DNA of 64,000 nucleotides from positions 4,989,001-5,053,000 of the forward strand of contig NZ_CP118615.1 in assembly GCF_028993575.1 (NCBI RefSeq), written 5' to 3'. Each line of letters starts with the position of its first letter. Position 1 is the first letter of the stretch. The notes under the pieces are model-generated. The model searched no databases. It saw only the letters and a list, made by a program, of their open reading frames with translations, and had not been told where the DNA came from. Below, one piece after another: positions 27,790 through 36,161 of this stretch. The position numbers and the translations under genes are program-made. This DNA comes from Micromonospora cathayae. GTDB taxonomy: Bacteria; Actinomycetota; Actinomycetes; Mycobacteriales; Micromonosporaceae.

Positions 27790-29634
27790 GTGTCCGTGTG
27801 TCTCGTCGCGATGCCGTGGCAGTCGCTGGAGTCACCGTCGCTGCCGCTGGGCCTGCTCCGGGCCGCGGTGACCCGCGCCGGACTGCCCACCCCGCGCACG
27901 TACCACGCCAACCTGCGCTGGGCGGAGTTCCTGATGGCCCGCACCGGCGAGGAACTGGGCCCACGGGAGTACACCAAGGTCGCCGAGGAGGGCCTCTTCG
28001 ACGGCCTCGGCGACTGGGTCTTCACCGGCGTCCTGCACGACGACCCCGAGTTCGCCGTGGCGACGCTGCGCGACTACGCCCGCGAACGGGACCTGGACAT
28101 CACCGCCGTCAGCCGGATGCGGGAACACGCGGCGGACTTCGTCGAGCTGGTCACCGACGAGATCCTCGGCACGCATCCCCGGGTGGTCGGGTTCAGCACC
28201 ACCTTCATGCAGAACGTGCCCAGCCTGGCGGTGGCGCGGCGGATCCGGCAACGCTCCCCCGACGTGCGGATCGTCTTCGGCGGCGGCAACTGCGACGGAC
28301 CGATGGGCGCCGCCCTGCACCGCAACCACCCGTGGGTCGACCTCGTCGTCCGCGGCGAGGGCGAGGTCGCCTTCCCGGCGCTGCTCGCCGCGCTCGCCGA
28401 CGGCGGCACCCCGGAGGCGCTGGCCACCGTACCCGGGCTGTGCTGGCGGGACACCGACGGCACCCCCCGGCAGAACCCCCAGCCATCTCCGCTGCCGATG
28501 GCGAAGGTGCCCACCCCCGACTTCGACGACTGGTTCGCCCGGCTGGACGTCTCCCCGGTCAACCCGCACGTCGAACCGAAACTGGTGATGGAGACCGCCC
28601 GGGGCTGCTGGTGGGGCGAGAAGCACCACTGCACGTTCTGCGGCCTCAACGGCACCCTGATGGCGTTCCGGGCCAAGACCCCGGACGCCGTCCTGGCCGA
28701 GCTGGGCGAACTGACCGCCCGGCACCGCGTCCTCGACGTGATCGTGGTCGACAACATCATCGACAACGGCTTCTTCACCACCGTGCTGCCCCGCATCGCC
28801 GAACGGGACTGGGACCTGCGGGTGCACTACGAGGTCAAGTCCAACCTGAAACCGCCGGAGATCGCCGCGTTCCGGGCCGCCCGGGTCAGCCACGTGCAGC
28901 CCGGCATCGAGAGCCTCGTCTCGCCGGTACTGAAGATCATGGACAAGGGCGTCGCCGGCGCGCGCAACGTCCGGACGCTGCGCGACTGCGAGTCCGCCGG
29001 CCTCACCGTCACCTGGAACTGGCTGTACGGGTTCCCCGGCGAACGCCTCGACGACTACACCCCGGTGCTGCGCCAGGTGCCCGCGCTGGTGCACCTGCAA
29101 CCCCCCTCGGGCACCGCCCGGATCCTCCTCGAACGGTTCAGCCCGTACTTCGAGAACCCGGCGCTGGGCTTCCCGCAGCGCCGCACCGCGCAGTCGTACC
29201 GGCACGTCTACGCCCTGCCCGAGGAGGACCTGCGGGACATGGTGTACCTGTTCGACAGCGCCCACGCCGGCATCTCCGACACCGACGCGCAACGGCTGCG
29301 CGACCTGATCGACGCCTGGACCGACGGCTACCCGGACAGCTCCCTGGTCCGGGTGGACGAACCCGACGCGATCGTCGTCGAGGACCGCCGGGCCGGCTGG
29401 CCGACCACCGACCACCGGCTCGCCGACCCGCTGACCCGGGAGGTGTACCGGGCCGTCGAACCGGGCCGGTCACTGCCGGCGGCGCACCGGTCGGTGACCG
29501 CCGCCGGCCTACGCGTCGACGAGGCGGACCTGCGCGGCGTCCTCGACGACCTGCTCGGCCGGGGGCTGCTGTTCGTCGAGAACGGACAGTGGCTCGCCCT
29601 CGCCACCGCCGCCATCCCGATCAAGGTGGGCTGA
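27790..29634 (+). CDS. B12-binding radical SAM RiPP C-methyltransferase
   Basis: 614 residues from GTG 27790 (GGAAGGGGA upstream). Residues 1 to about 190 form a cobalamin-binding-like region (LVAMPWQSLESPSLPLGLLRAA; FGGGNCDGPMGAALH), then the radical SAM domain with C273-x7-C281-x2-C284 in ARGCWWGEKHHCTFCGLN. The CWWG...HHCTFCGLN motif with seven residues between the first cysteines is characteristic of RiPP maturation radical SAM C-methyltransferases (TIGR03975 type). It binds [4Fe-4S], SAM and B12 and likely methylates an unreactive carbon in the 31-residue peptide. The C-terminus (about 480-614) may hold the peptide-binding region. Family is strong, substrate inferred. Confidence 0.9.
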   Translation: MSVCLVAMPWQSLESPSLPLGLLRAAVTRAGLPTPRTYHANLRWAEFLMARTGEELGPREYTKVAEEGLFDGLGDWVFTGVLHDDPEFAVATLRDYARERDLDITAVSRMREHAADFVELVTDEILGTHPRVVGFSTTFMQNVPSLAVARRIRQRSPDVRIVFGGGNCDGPMGAALHRNHPWVDLVVRGEGEVAFPALLAALADGGTPEALATVPGLCWRDTDGTPRQNPQPSPLPMAKVPTPDFDDWFARLDVSPVNPHVEPKLVMETARGCWWGEKHHCTFCGLNGTLMAFRAKTPDAVLAELGELTARHRVLDVIVVDNIIDNGFFTTVLPRIAERDWDLRVHYEVKSNLKPPEIAAFRAARVSHVQPGIESLVSPVLKIMDKGVAGARNVRTLRDCESAGLTVTWNWLYGFPGERLDDYTPVLRQVPALVHLQPPSGTARILLERFSPYFENPALGFPQRRTAQSYRHVYALPEEDLRDMVYLFDSAHAGISDTDAQRLRDLIDAWTDGYPDSSLVRVDEPDAIVVEDRRAGWPTTDHRLADPLTREVYRAVEPGRSLPAAHRSVTAAGLRVDEADLRGVLDDLLGRGLLFVENGQWLALATAAIPIKVG

Positions 29635-29635
29635 C

Positions 29636-30208
29636 ATGGCCGTCTCGCACCCGAGCGCCCCGGAACACGCCGGGGACGCGCTGCCGGCGATCACCCCGGA
29701 GCTGACGTACCGGACGGTCGAGCAGGACACCGTGCTCACTTTCGGCCGTTCCCCGGGCGACGACCTCGACCTGCTGCGCTACCTGCGCGAGGTGACCAGC
29801 CACGCGGTCCGGCTCCGGTGGCGACTGGCCGGGGTGCCGTCGTTCCCGCTGCACACCCACGTGCACCTGGTGGCCCCCTCCGGCGGGGTGGACCCCGAGT
29901 CGGCCCGGTACGCCCTGCGCTGGACCGCCGGCTACCGGTACGGCAGCTTCTTCTACCGGCAGGGACCCGGCTTCGTCATGATCAAGGATGTCCGGCCGGA
30001 GAGCGAGGACGCCCGGATGACCATCGACGAGGGAGCCGAACACTTCCTCGCCATGGCCGATGCCCGCACCGTGTCCGAACTCGCGCCGGCCGCCCGGGAC
30101 CTGGTCGACACCGTCGCCGAGGCGGGGCTGCTGCTGCGGGCCGACGACCGGATCCTCGTGCTGCCCCACCGGATGCGGCACTGGCCGGTGCCGTACCTTT
30201 CGGTGTGA
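29636..30208 (+). CDS. DUF5825-like partner protein of the radical SAM RiPP system
   Basis: 190 residues, ATG one base after the radical SAM stop, so surely co-translated. Features: DDLDLLRYLREVTSHAVRLRWRL, a central SARYALRWTAGYRYGSFFYRQGPGFVMIKDVR, and a C-terminal helical part. This matches what I recall of DUF5825 proteins, which travel with RiPP C-methyltransferases in Streptomyces and Micromonospora. Their role is unknown; peptide binding or chaperoning of the rSAM enzyme is a guess. No membrane segment or signal. Confidence 0.7.
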   Translation: MAVSHPSAPEHAGDALPAITPELTYRTVEQDTVLTFGRSPGDDLDLLRYLREVTSHAVRLRWRLAGVPSFPLHTHVHLVAPSGGVDPESARYALRWTAGYRYGSFFYRQGPGFVMIKDVRPESEDARMTIDEGAEHFLAMADARTVSELAPAARDLVDTVAEAGLLLRADDRILVLPHRMRHWPVPYLSV

Positions 30209-30254
30209 CCGGCGGGGCGTCGCCGGTCGTCCGGTGACCGGGACGGGAGGTCCG

Positions 30255-31832
30255 GTGCGTCCACCGTCGGCGCTGCGGGACCCGGCCCTGCGGCCACTGG
30301 TCCTGGCCCAGCTGGTCAGCCTCACCGGCACCCACGTCACCGCGTTGGCGCTGCCCACCCTGGCCGTCCTGCTGCTCGACGCCGGACCGGTCGCGGCGGC
30401 CCTGATCTTCGCCCTGGAGTACGCCGCCCGGGGACTGACCGCGCCGCTGACCGGCGTCCTGGTCGACCGGGTCCGCTCCCCCCGACGGCTGCTGGTCGGC
30501 ACCGATCTGCTGCACGCGGCCGTGGTGGCCACCGTGCCCGTCCTGTACCTGCTCGACGGGTTGTCGCTGCCGTACCTGGTGGTGGTGGCCGGGATCTCCG
30601 GCATCCTGGCCGGGGTCACCGACATCGCCGTCACCGCGGTGCTGCCCCGGCTGGTCGCGGCCGACCGGCTGGTCGGCGCGAACGCCGCCCTGGCCGGGGC
30701 GCGGGCCGCCGGCCAGATCCTCGGGCCGGCCCTGGGGGGTCTGCTGGTGCAGGCCCTCGGCGCGGCGCTGGCCGTCGCCGTCGACACGGCGACCCATCTC
30801 GGTTCGGCGGCGGTCCTGGGCCGGCTGCGGGGTGCCGGCCGCCCGGCCGGGCCTGCGCCGGCAACCCGCACCGCCGGGCCCGAGGCGGCATCGCGGACTT
30901 ACGGGCCCGAGGCGGCAACGCGGACTGACGGGCCCGTGCCGGCAGCGCGCTGCGCCGACGGGGCGGCCCAGGCCGGCCACGGCGACCAGGCCACGCCCGG
31001 CGGGACGGCCGCCCGCACCGGGCGGAGGGCGGCCCTGCGGCGGTCCGGCGCGGATCTCCGCCGGGCCCTGCGGGAGGGGCTGGACACCTTCCGCGAGCAC
31101 CCGCTGCTGGCCCGTCTCGCCCTGGCCGCCGCCGCGCTGAACGTCGGCGGGGCCGGCCTGGGGGCCCTCTACACCCTGTACGCGTACCGGACGCTGGGGC
31201 TGAGCCCGTTCGCGGTCGGCGCGCTGTGGGGGGTGAACAGCGCGGCGGCGATGCTCGCCGTGGGCACCGCCCGGCGGGTCGTCGGTCGGCTCGGCCTGGG
31301 CCGCACGATCGCCCTGTTCGCCCCGGTCGCCGCCGGCTCGCTGCTACTCATCCCGGCCGCGTCGCTGGTCGCCGCCCCGCTGGTGCCGTTCGTCGCCTAC
31401 GAACTGCTCTTCGGGTTCTGCGCGACGGTGTGGGCGGTGGCGTCGGCGACGTTGCAGCAGCGGCTGGTGCCCACCGACCGGCTGGGCCGGGCCATCGCGT
31501 TCAGCCGTACCGTGTCGATCCTGGCCGTGCCGGTGGGTGCGCTCGTCGGCGGGGTGGCCGCGCAGCTGTGGGGTCTGCCCGGCACCCTCACCGGGTTCGC
31601 CCTGCTCGCCCTCGCCGGCACCACCACGGTCGTCCGCGGCGTCCGGGACCCCGGCAACGGCCCGCCGGCCGTGGGGTCGTCGGCCGGTACCGGCCGGCCG
31701 GACAGAGACGGCCCGCCGGACAGGGACGACGCGCGGACCGGCCCGCCGGACGGGGACGGCGCGCGGGACAGGGACGACGCGCGGGACGGGGAGGGAACCG
31801 GGGTGGGACGGCCTCAGCGCTCCACCTTGTGA
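30255..31832 (+). CDS. MFS transporter, probable exporter of the RiPP
   Basis: 525 residues from GTG 30255 (GGGAGG upstream; GTG 30234 also in frame). About 12 membrane segments, MFS_3/enterobactin-exporter-like (LVLAQLVSLTGTHVTALALPTLAVLLL; LTAPLTGVLVDRVRSPRRLL). The central loop holds four 9-residue repeats (GPAPATRTA-like, DNA 30849-30956) and the C-terminal 50 residues are a disordered Asp/Arg/Gly repeat tail, both unusual. It follows the RiPP genes closely, so export of the product or self-protection is likely. The 3' end overlaps the convergent aminotransferase gene by 19 bp. Confidence 0.85.
   Translation: MRPPSALRDPALRPLVLAQLVSLTGTHVTALALPTLAVLLLDAGPVAAALIFALEYAARGLTAPLTGVLVDRVRSPRRLLVGTDLLHAAVVATVPVLYLLDGLSLPYLVVVAGISGILAGVTDIAVTAVLPRLVAADRLVGANAALAGARAAGQILGPALGGLLVQALGAALAVAVDTATHLGSAAVLGRLRGAGRPAGPAPATRTAGPEAASRTYGPEAATRTDGPVPAARCADGAAQAGHGDQATPGGTAARTGRRAALRRSGADLRRALREGLDTFREHPLLARLALAAAALNVGGAGLGALYTLYAYRTLGLSPFAVGALWGVNSAAAMLAVGTARRVVGRLGLGRTIALFAPVAAGSLLLIPAASLVAAPLVPFVAYELLFGFCATVWAVASATLQQRLVPTDRLGRAIAFSRTVSILAVPVGALVGGVAAQLWGLPGTLTGFALLALAGTTTVVRGVRDPGNGPPAVGSSAGTGRPDRDGPPDRDDARTGPPDGDGARDRDDARDGEGTGVGRPQRSTL
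30849..30956 (+). repeat. Four tandem 27-bp repeats inside the MFS gene
   Basis: In-frame units start at 30849, 30876, 30903 and 30930 and encode GPAPATRTA, GPEAASRTY, GPEAATRTD and GPVPAARCA. They form a low-complexity cytoplasmic loop insertion, probably slippage-prone. Confidence 0.75.
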
Positions 31833-33097
31833 GCGCCCAGCGCGGCCCGGAGCCGGTCGACCAGTTCCGCGCACTCGTCCCGGGACAGCGTCAGCGGCGG
31901 CATCAGCGGCAGGAAACCGGGGGCGTAGCTGGTCAGCAGGCCGTGATCGCGGCAGGTCAACCGGAACCGGTTCACCTCCCGCACCGACCAGGGCTCGCCG
32001 TCGTCGTACGCCAGTCCGAGCGCGAGCATCATGCCCTCCCCCACCACCGGACCGGCCGCCGGTTCGTCGGCCAGCCCGCTGGCGAGCAGGTCGACCAGGT
32101 GCCGGCCGGTGTCCCGGACCCCGGCCAGGAAGCCGTCGGCGGTGAGCACGTCCAGCACGGCCAGCCCGGCGGCCATGCCGATCGGGTGACCGTCGGTGGT
32201 GGAGCCGTTCGGGAAACCGAGCCGCAGCGGCGGGTCGGCGAGCGCGTCGAAGATCGAACGGGCCACCACCAGCGCGGCCAGTGGGAAGTAGCCGGCGCTG
32301 AGACCCTTGCCCAGCACCACCATGTCCGGGGCGACCGGCAGCCGCTCGGTGACCGTCATGGTGCCGGTACGGCCGGCCCCGGTGGTCACCTCGTCGAGGA
32401 TCACGTGCACGTCCCGGGCCCGGCACTCGGAGATCAGCGACGTCAGGAAGGGCAGCGACACCGGCTCGATCGCGCTGCCGAGCACCGGCTCGACCAGCAC
32501 GGCGGTGACCTGGTCCGGGCCGATCTCGTCGACCAGCGCGAGGATCTCCGGCAGGGTCGGCGCGGTGACGTGGCGGACGTACGCGTCCACCGGAGCGGAC
32601 CACTCGTGCAGGATCGGCTCGCCGGTCAGCGCGGTCGCCAGCGGCCCGGTGCCGTGGTAGCCGTTGTGCACCGCGACGACGTACCGGCGCTCGGGTTGAC
32701 CGGTCATCCGGCGGTGGAAGCGGGACAGCATCGCCGCCTGCTCGGTCATCTGGCTGCCGGTGTTGCCGAACCGGACGTGCCGCAGCGGATCGGGCAGCAG
32801 GGCCGCCAGCCGGGCGGCGTACCCGGCGGCGACCGCGGGCGGGTGCTCGTACCGGAGCACGGTGCCGGACGGCAGCACGTCCAACTGCTGCCGCATCGCC
32901 TCCTTCACCGGCTCGCAGGAGTGCCCGAGGGTCAGGTTCCACATCGACGACCGGGCGTCGAGGTACCGTCGTCCCGCCGCGTCCGTGACGTGACTGCCGG
33001 AGCCGGCGACCAGGAACCGGCCCGGATCCGAGTCGCGGAAGAAGTCGGTCATCGGCGACAGGCCGTGCCACGCCGCGTAGCTCGCGGGAAAGTCCAT
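31814..33097 (-). CDS. Class III PLP-dependent aminotransferase
   Basis: 427 residues from ATG 33095-33097 (AAGGA upstream). Class III features: GNTGSQMTEQAAMLSRFH (cofactor cup), VHNGYHGTG near 144, LDEVTTGAGRTG with D235, and the PLP lysine K264 in VLGKGLSAGYFPLA. The family moves amino groups to and from aldehydes, ketones or omega positions. It is third in an operon behind TPP-dependent E1 alpha and beta genes, 17 bp after E1 beta. Acting together, the three could make an amino ketone or amine from two carbonyl units; this is inference. A glutamate-1-semialdehyde mutase-like role is a less likely option. Confidence 0.88.
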   Translation of the reverse strand: MDFPASYAAWHGLSPMTDFFRDSDPGRFLVAGSGSHVTDAAGRRYLDARSSMWNLTLGHSCEPVKEAMRQQLDVLPSGTVLRYEHPPAVAAGYAARLAALLPDPLRHVRFGNTGSQMTEQAAMLSRFHRRMTGQPERRYVVAVHNGYHGTGPLATALTGEPILHEWSAPVDAYVRHVTAPTLPEILALVDEIGPDQVTAVLVEPVLGSAIEPVSLPFLTSLISECRARDVHVILDEVTTGAGRTGTMTVTERLPVAPDMVVLGKGLSAGYFPLAALVVARSIFDALADPPLRLGFPNGSTTDGHPIGMAAGLAVLDVLTADGFLAGVRDTGRHLVDLLASGLADEPAAGPVVGEGMMLALGLAYDDGEPWSVREVNRFRLTCRDHGLLTSYAPGFLPLMPPLTLSRDECAELVDRLRAALGAHKVER

Positions 33098-33114
33098 CGG
33101 TGCCGTCCTTCGGG

Positions 33115-34089
33115 TCAGTCCGGGCGGGGGGTCGCGTACCGGGGACGGGTGAGGGCCAACGCCGTCGCCGTCACGTCGTCCACCGTGGGCAGCAGCGGGG
33201 CCAGCAGGGCAGGGCTCACCGGGGCGGGCACCGGCGCGCCGCAGACCACCGCCAGCCGGTCCGGTTCGACCGCCCCCACCTGGACCAGGTGCAGGCCGAG
33301 GTCGGCCAGGAGCGAGGCGGTCCGCGGCTCCTCGTCCACCAGGACCACCGGCCCGTTCCCGGCGACCAGCCCGGCGGTGCCGTCCCGGTCCAGCGGCGCG
33401 GCGGTACGCAGGTCGACCACCTGGCAGCGCAGCCCGTGGTCGGCGAGTCGGCGGGCGGCGCGCAGGCAGAGCGCCACCGTGTTGCCGATGCCGACCAGGG
33501 TCAGGTCGCCGCCGGCCAACGCCCGGCCGGCCACCCCGAACGGCAGCGGCGCGGCGGTGGGCTCCGGTTCGGGCAGCCGCGCCCAGTCGGGGGTGTAGAG
33601 CCGGGGGGATTCGAGCACCACCACCGGGTCGGGGTGCCGCAGGGCGGTGCTGAGCAGTCCGGCCGCCGAGTTGGGCGAGCCGGGTACCGCCACCACCAGG
33701 CCGGGGATCTGGCTGAGCATCGAGTGGGCGTGGTGTTCGTGCTGCGCGCCGAGGTGCTCGTCGCCCCGGGTGAGCCCGCGGATCACCAGCGGGACGGAGA
33801 ACTGCCCGTCGGACATGTACCGCCATTTGGTGGCCTGGTTGACCAGCGGGTCGAGGGCGGTGAACAGGAACGCGACCCGGGCGATGCTGACCAGCACCCG
33901 CCGGCCCACCAGCGCCATGCCGACCGCCATGCCGACCATGGCGTTCTCGGCGATCGGCAGCCGGACCATCCGGTCCGCGCCGAAGAGGCCGACCAGGTCG
34001 TCCTGCTGGTAGGTGCAGAACATGTGCAGGTCGGGCTGTTCGGTCAGGGCTTCCCGGACGGCGGTCCCGACCGGGTGTCGCCCGGTCAC
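33115..34089 (-). CDS. TPP-dependent dehydrogenase/transketolase-like E1 beta subunit
   Basis: 324 residues from GTG 34087-34089, overlapping the E1 alpha stop (GTGA). It begins TAVREALTEQPDLHMFC and has LPIAENAMVGMAVGMAL with the E1-beta catalytic Glu, RGDEHLGAQHEHHAHSMLSQIPGLVV (typical of E1 beta), and a C-terminal transketolase domain (VVDLRTAAPLDRDGTAGLV). It pairs with E1 alpha to form an alpha2beta2 decarboxylase or ligase. No E2 or E3 gene is nearby, so a stand-alone carboligase or specialised role is suggested. Confidence 0.85.
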   Translation of the reverse strand: MTGRHPVGTAVREALTEQPDLHMFCTYQQDDLVGLFGADRMVRLPIAENAMVGMAVGMALVGRRVLVSIARVAFLFTALDPLVNQATKWRYMSDGQFSVPLVIRGLTRGDEHLGAQHEHHAHSMLSQIPGLVVAVPGSPNSAAGLLSTALRHPDPVVVLESPRLYTPDWARLPEPEPTAAPLPFGVAGRALAGGDLTLVGIGNTVALCLRAARRLADHGLRCQVVDLRTAAPLDRDGTAGLVAGNGPVVLVDEEPRTASLLADLGLHLVQVGAVEPDRLAVVCGAPVPAPVSPALLAPLLPTVDDVTATALALTRPRYATPRPD

Positions 34090-35042
34090 CGGAGCCCCCC
34101 GGGCGTCACGGTCACGTTGGTGGTGGCGGTGGCCGGGTCGGGCGCGCCGGCCGCGGCGGCGGCGGCGAAGACCTCGTCGATCTCGCGGGCGACGTCGGCG
34201 TGCTCCTGGTTCCGCTGGTCGGTGGAGAGGTCGAGGCGGGCGGCGGCGAGGTCGATCGGATCCCGGGCCGCCCAGTGCGCCACCTCGGCGGCCGGCCGGT
34301 ACTCCGCCGGGCGGGCCCCGCCCACCTGGGCGTGGTAGTGGCGCAGGTAGGTGGCGGCCACCAGCACCTGCGGACGACGGTCCCGCCGGCACCGGGCCAG
34401 CAGTTCCCCGGCGGCCCGGTGCACCGCCTCGACGTCGTTGCCGTCGACCGTGCGGTGCCCGATCCCCAGCCCGGCCACCAGTTCCGCCGGGGTGCGGTGC
34501 CGGACCAGGTCGCTGCGGGTGTGGTCCTGCCAGCCGTTGTCCTCGCAGACCAGCAGGAGCGGCAGGCCGAGGGTGGCGGCGATGGTGAGGGTCTCGAAGC
34601 TGACCCCGGTGCCGAGGGCGCCGTCGCCGCAGAAGACCACGGTGGCGCGGCCGGCGTCCGCGTTCCGCTCGGCCATGGCCACCCCGGCGGCGACCGGTAG
34701 CTGGCTGCCCACGATGGAGCTGGCGCCGAGGAAGTACCGGTCCCGGTCGGCCAGGTGCATGGAGCCGCCCTTGCCGCCGCAGAGCCCGCCGGCCCGGCCG
34801 AGGACCTCGCGGACGATCCCGTCGAGCGGTACGCCGGCGGCCACCGCGTGTCCGTGGCAGCGGTAGAAGCTGACCACCCACTCGTCCGGCCAACGGGCGG
34901 CGAGCACCCCTACCGCGACCGCTTCCTGGCCGGTGTAGGGGTGGATGAAGCCGACGATCTCGTTCCGGTCGGCGCAGTCGATGATCTTTTCTTCCAGGAG
35001 CCGGATCCGCAGCATCGTCCGGTACGCCGTTGACAACTGCAC
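34086..35042 (-). CDS. TPP-dependent E1 alpha subunit
   Basis: 318 residues from GTG 35040-35042 (GCGGGAAC upstream). PDH/acetoin-type E1 alpha: FYRCHGHAVAAGV, GGKGGSMHL, and the TPP motif CGDGALGTG followed 26 residues later by EDNGW (GDG-x-N motif). Cytoplasmic; decarboxylates a 2-oxo acid and holds the hydroxyalkyl group on TPP. First gene of E1 alpha-E1 beta-aminotransferase. A promoter-like pair (TTGACA at 35138-35133, CAGGAT at 35115-35110, minus strand, 17-bp spacer) lies upstream, overlapping a TTGACA-N8-TGTCAA palindrome. Confidence 0.87.
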   Translation of the reverse strand: MQLSTAYRTMLRIRLLEEKIIDCADRNEIVGFIHPYTGQEAVAVGVLAARWPDEWVVSFYRCHGHAVAAGVPLDGIVREVLGRAGGLCGGKGGSMHLADRDRYFLGASSIVGSQLPVAAGVAMAERNADAGRATVVFCGDGALGTGVSFETLTIAATLGLPLLLVCEDNGWQDHTRSDLVRHRTPAELVAGLGIGHRTVDGNDVEAVHRAAGELLARCRRDRRPQVLVAATYLRHYHAQVGGARPAEYRPAAEVAHWAARDPIDLAAARLDLSTDQRNQEHADVAREIDEVFAAAAAAGAPDPATATTNVTVTPGGLR

Positions 35043-35344
35043 AACCGTTCCCGCTCTCGCCGGACCGTCAGGTTCTCCACCGGGCGCGTATCCACCGCAC
35101 GGACCTGCAATCCTGACCTTGACAGTGATGCATGTCAATACTGGCCGGGTCGACGTTCGCGGAATCGACAGACGAACGTCACGGAACCGTCACACGTCCG
35201 CGTGGTGTCCGCCACGCCCGCCGGGCAGGGTGGGACGACGCCCGTGACCATCGCACGCGGGGGCCGCCACCAGCGGTTTCACCGCCCGGACCGACCGTCG
35301 CCGTACCGACCACCCGCCCGGCAACCGGAGGAGAATCCAGCAGG
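35043..35344. other. 302-bp divergent region between E1 alpha and STAS genes
   Basis: No gene seen. It holds the palindrome at 35119-35138, the candidate minus-strand promoter overlapping it, and the ribosome site GGAGGAG of the STAS gene. The remainder shows short CGTCACGGAACCGTCAC-like repetition near 35175-35195 without recognised function. Confidence 0.5.
35119..35138. promoter_or_regulatory. TTGACA-N8-TGTCAA palindrome upstream of the E1 operon
   Basis: Perfect 6-bp arms, 35119-35124 and 35133-35138. The right arm reads as a consensus -35 TTGACA on the minus strand with CAGGAT 17 bp on; a repressor bound here would block that promoter. Sequence seen; role inferred. Confidence 0.45.
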
Positions 35345-35971
35345 ATGTCCGTCGTACCCGAAGACCGGCTGTTGACCCTGATCTGCGACACCTGCGGGGA
35401 GTCGGCCTCGGGCCGGGCCTGTGTGCTCCCCGATGCCGAGGTCGTCTGGACCCTGGTGACCGAACTCGGGTGGAGCGGATCGCCGTTCGCCTCCGGCCCG
35501 CACCGCTGCCCGCACTGCAGCCTGCTGCCCCCGCCCCCGGACGGCCGCGCCTCCTGCGACGACCACGGTCCGGGCGGCGTCCTGGGCATCGACCATCTCG
35601 ACGACGTCACGGTCGTCACCTCCACCGGCGACATCGACCTCGACACCGGCGACACCCTGCGGGCGGCCCTTGGGCACGCCGCCGACATGGGCGGTGACGT
35701 GGTCGTCGACCTGACCCGGGTGCACCTCGTGGACTCCACCGGGCTGGGGCTGCTGGTCCGTGCCCACCGGGACGCCCACGACCGGGGCGCGCTGCTCTGC
35801 CTCGCCGCGCCGTCGCCGTTCGTCCGTACCGTACTGCGGACCATGCGCCTGGACGACCTCTTCGTGGTCTTCGACAGCCGTGAGGCGGCCCTCGCCCACC
35901 TGGCCGCCGTCCGGCCGACCGCCGCCGGCCCCACGGCCGCCCGCGCGAAGGTCCCGTCCGGGCAGCGCTGA
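35345..35971 (+). CDS. STAS-domain protein with N-terminal Cys4 (zinc-ribbon-like) region
   Basis: 208 residues from ATG 35345 (GGAGGAG upstream). Residues 1-75 contain CDTC and CPHC pairs, a zinc-ribbon-like pattern; residues about 88-185 are a STAS domain of the anti-sigma-factor antagonist type (VVTSTGDIDLDTGDTLRAAL; VVVDLTRVHLVDSTGLGLLVRAH), with the DSTGLGLL segment bearing the usual phospho-acceptor Ser. It may act in a partner-switching sigma pathway; no anti-sigma kinase is adjacent. The Cys4-STAS combination is less common than bare STAS. Confidence 0.85.
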   Translation: MSVVPEDRLLTLICDTCGESASGRACVLPDAEVVWTLVTELGWSGSPFASGPHRCPHCSLLPPPPDGRASCDDHGPGGVLGIDHLDDVTVVTSTGDIDLDTGDTLRAALGHAADMGGDVVVDLTRVHLVDSTGLGLLVRAHRDAHDRGALLCLAAPSPFVRTVLRTMRLDDLFVVFDSREAALAHLAAVRPTAAGPTAARAKVPSGQR

Positions 35972-36060
35972 CCACCCGGGCCGGCCGCACGGGGCTCCGT
36001 CCGGGTCGCTGACCACCCGGGGCGGCCGACCCCGCACGCGGGCCCCGTCCGGGCGACGCT
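35954..36060. repeat. Imperfect tandem repeats spanning the STAS gene end
   Basis: CCGTCCGGG-headed units begin at 35954, 35997 and 36045 (43 and 48 bp apart); each carries a GCTGACC a few bases on, so the gene's own stop (35969-35971) is echoed downstream. It looks like local duplication of the 3' end. Confidence 0.55.
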
Positions 36061-36161
36061 GACCGGCACCGGGCCGGTCGACCGCGCAGGTGCCGGCCAC
36101 CTTGCGCCGGCGGGCCTGCGGGTCGACCGGCGGGCGGTGACCCGCAGGACCCTCCGACGCC

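Noticed and set aside
33115..35042. Complete pyruvate or branched-chain 2-oxo acid dehydrogenase complex
   Set aside because: Only E1 alpha and beta are present; no lipoyl E2 or E3 gene is nearby.
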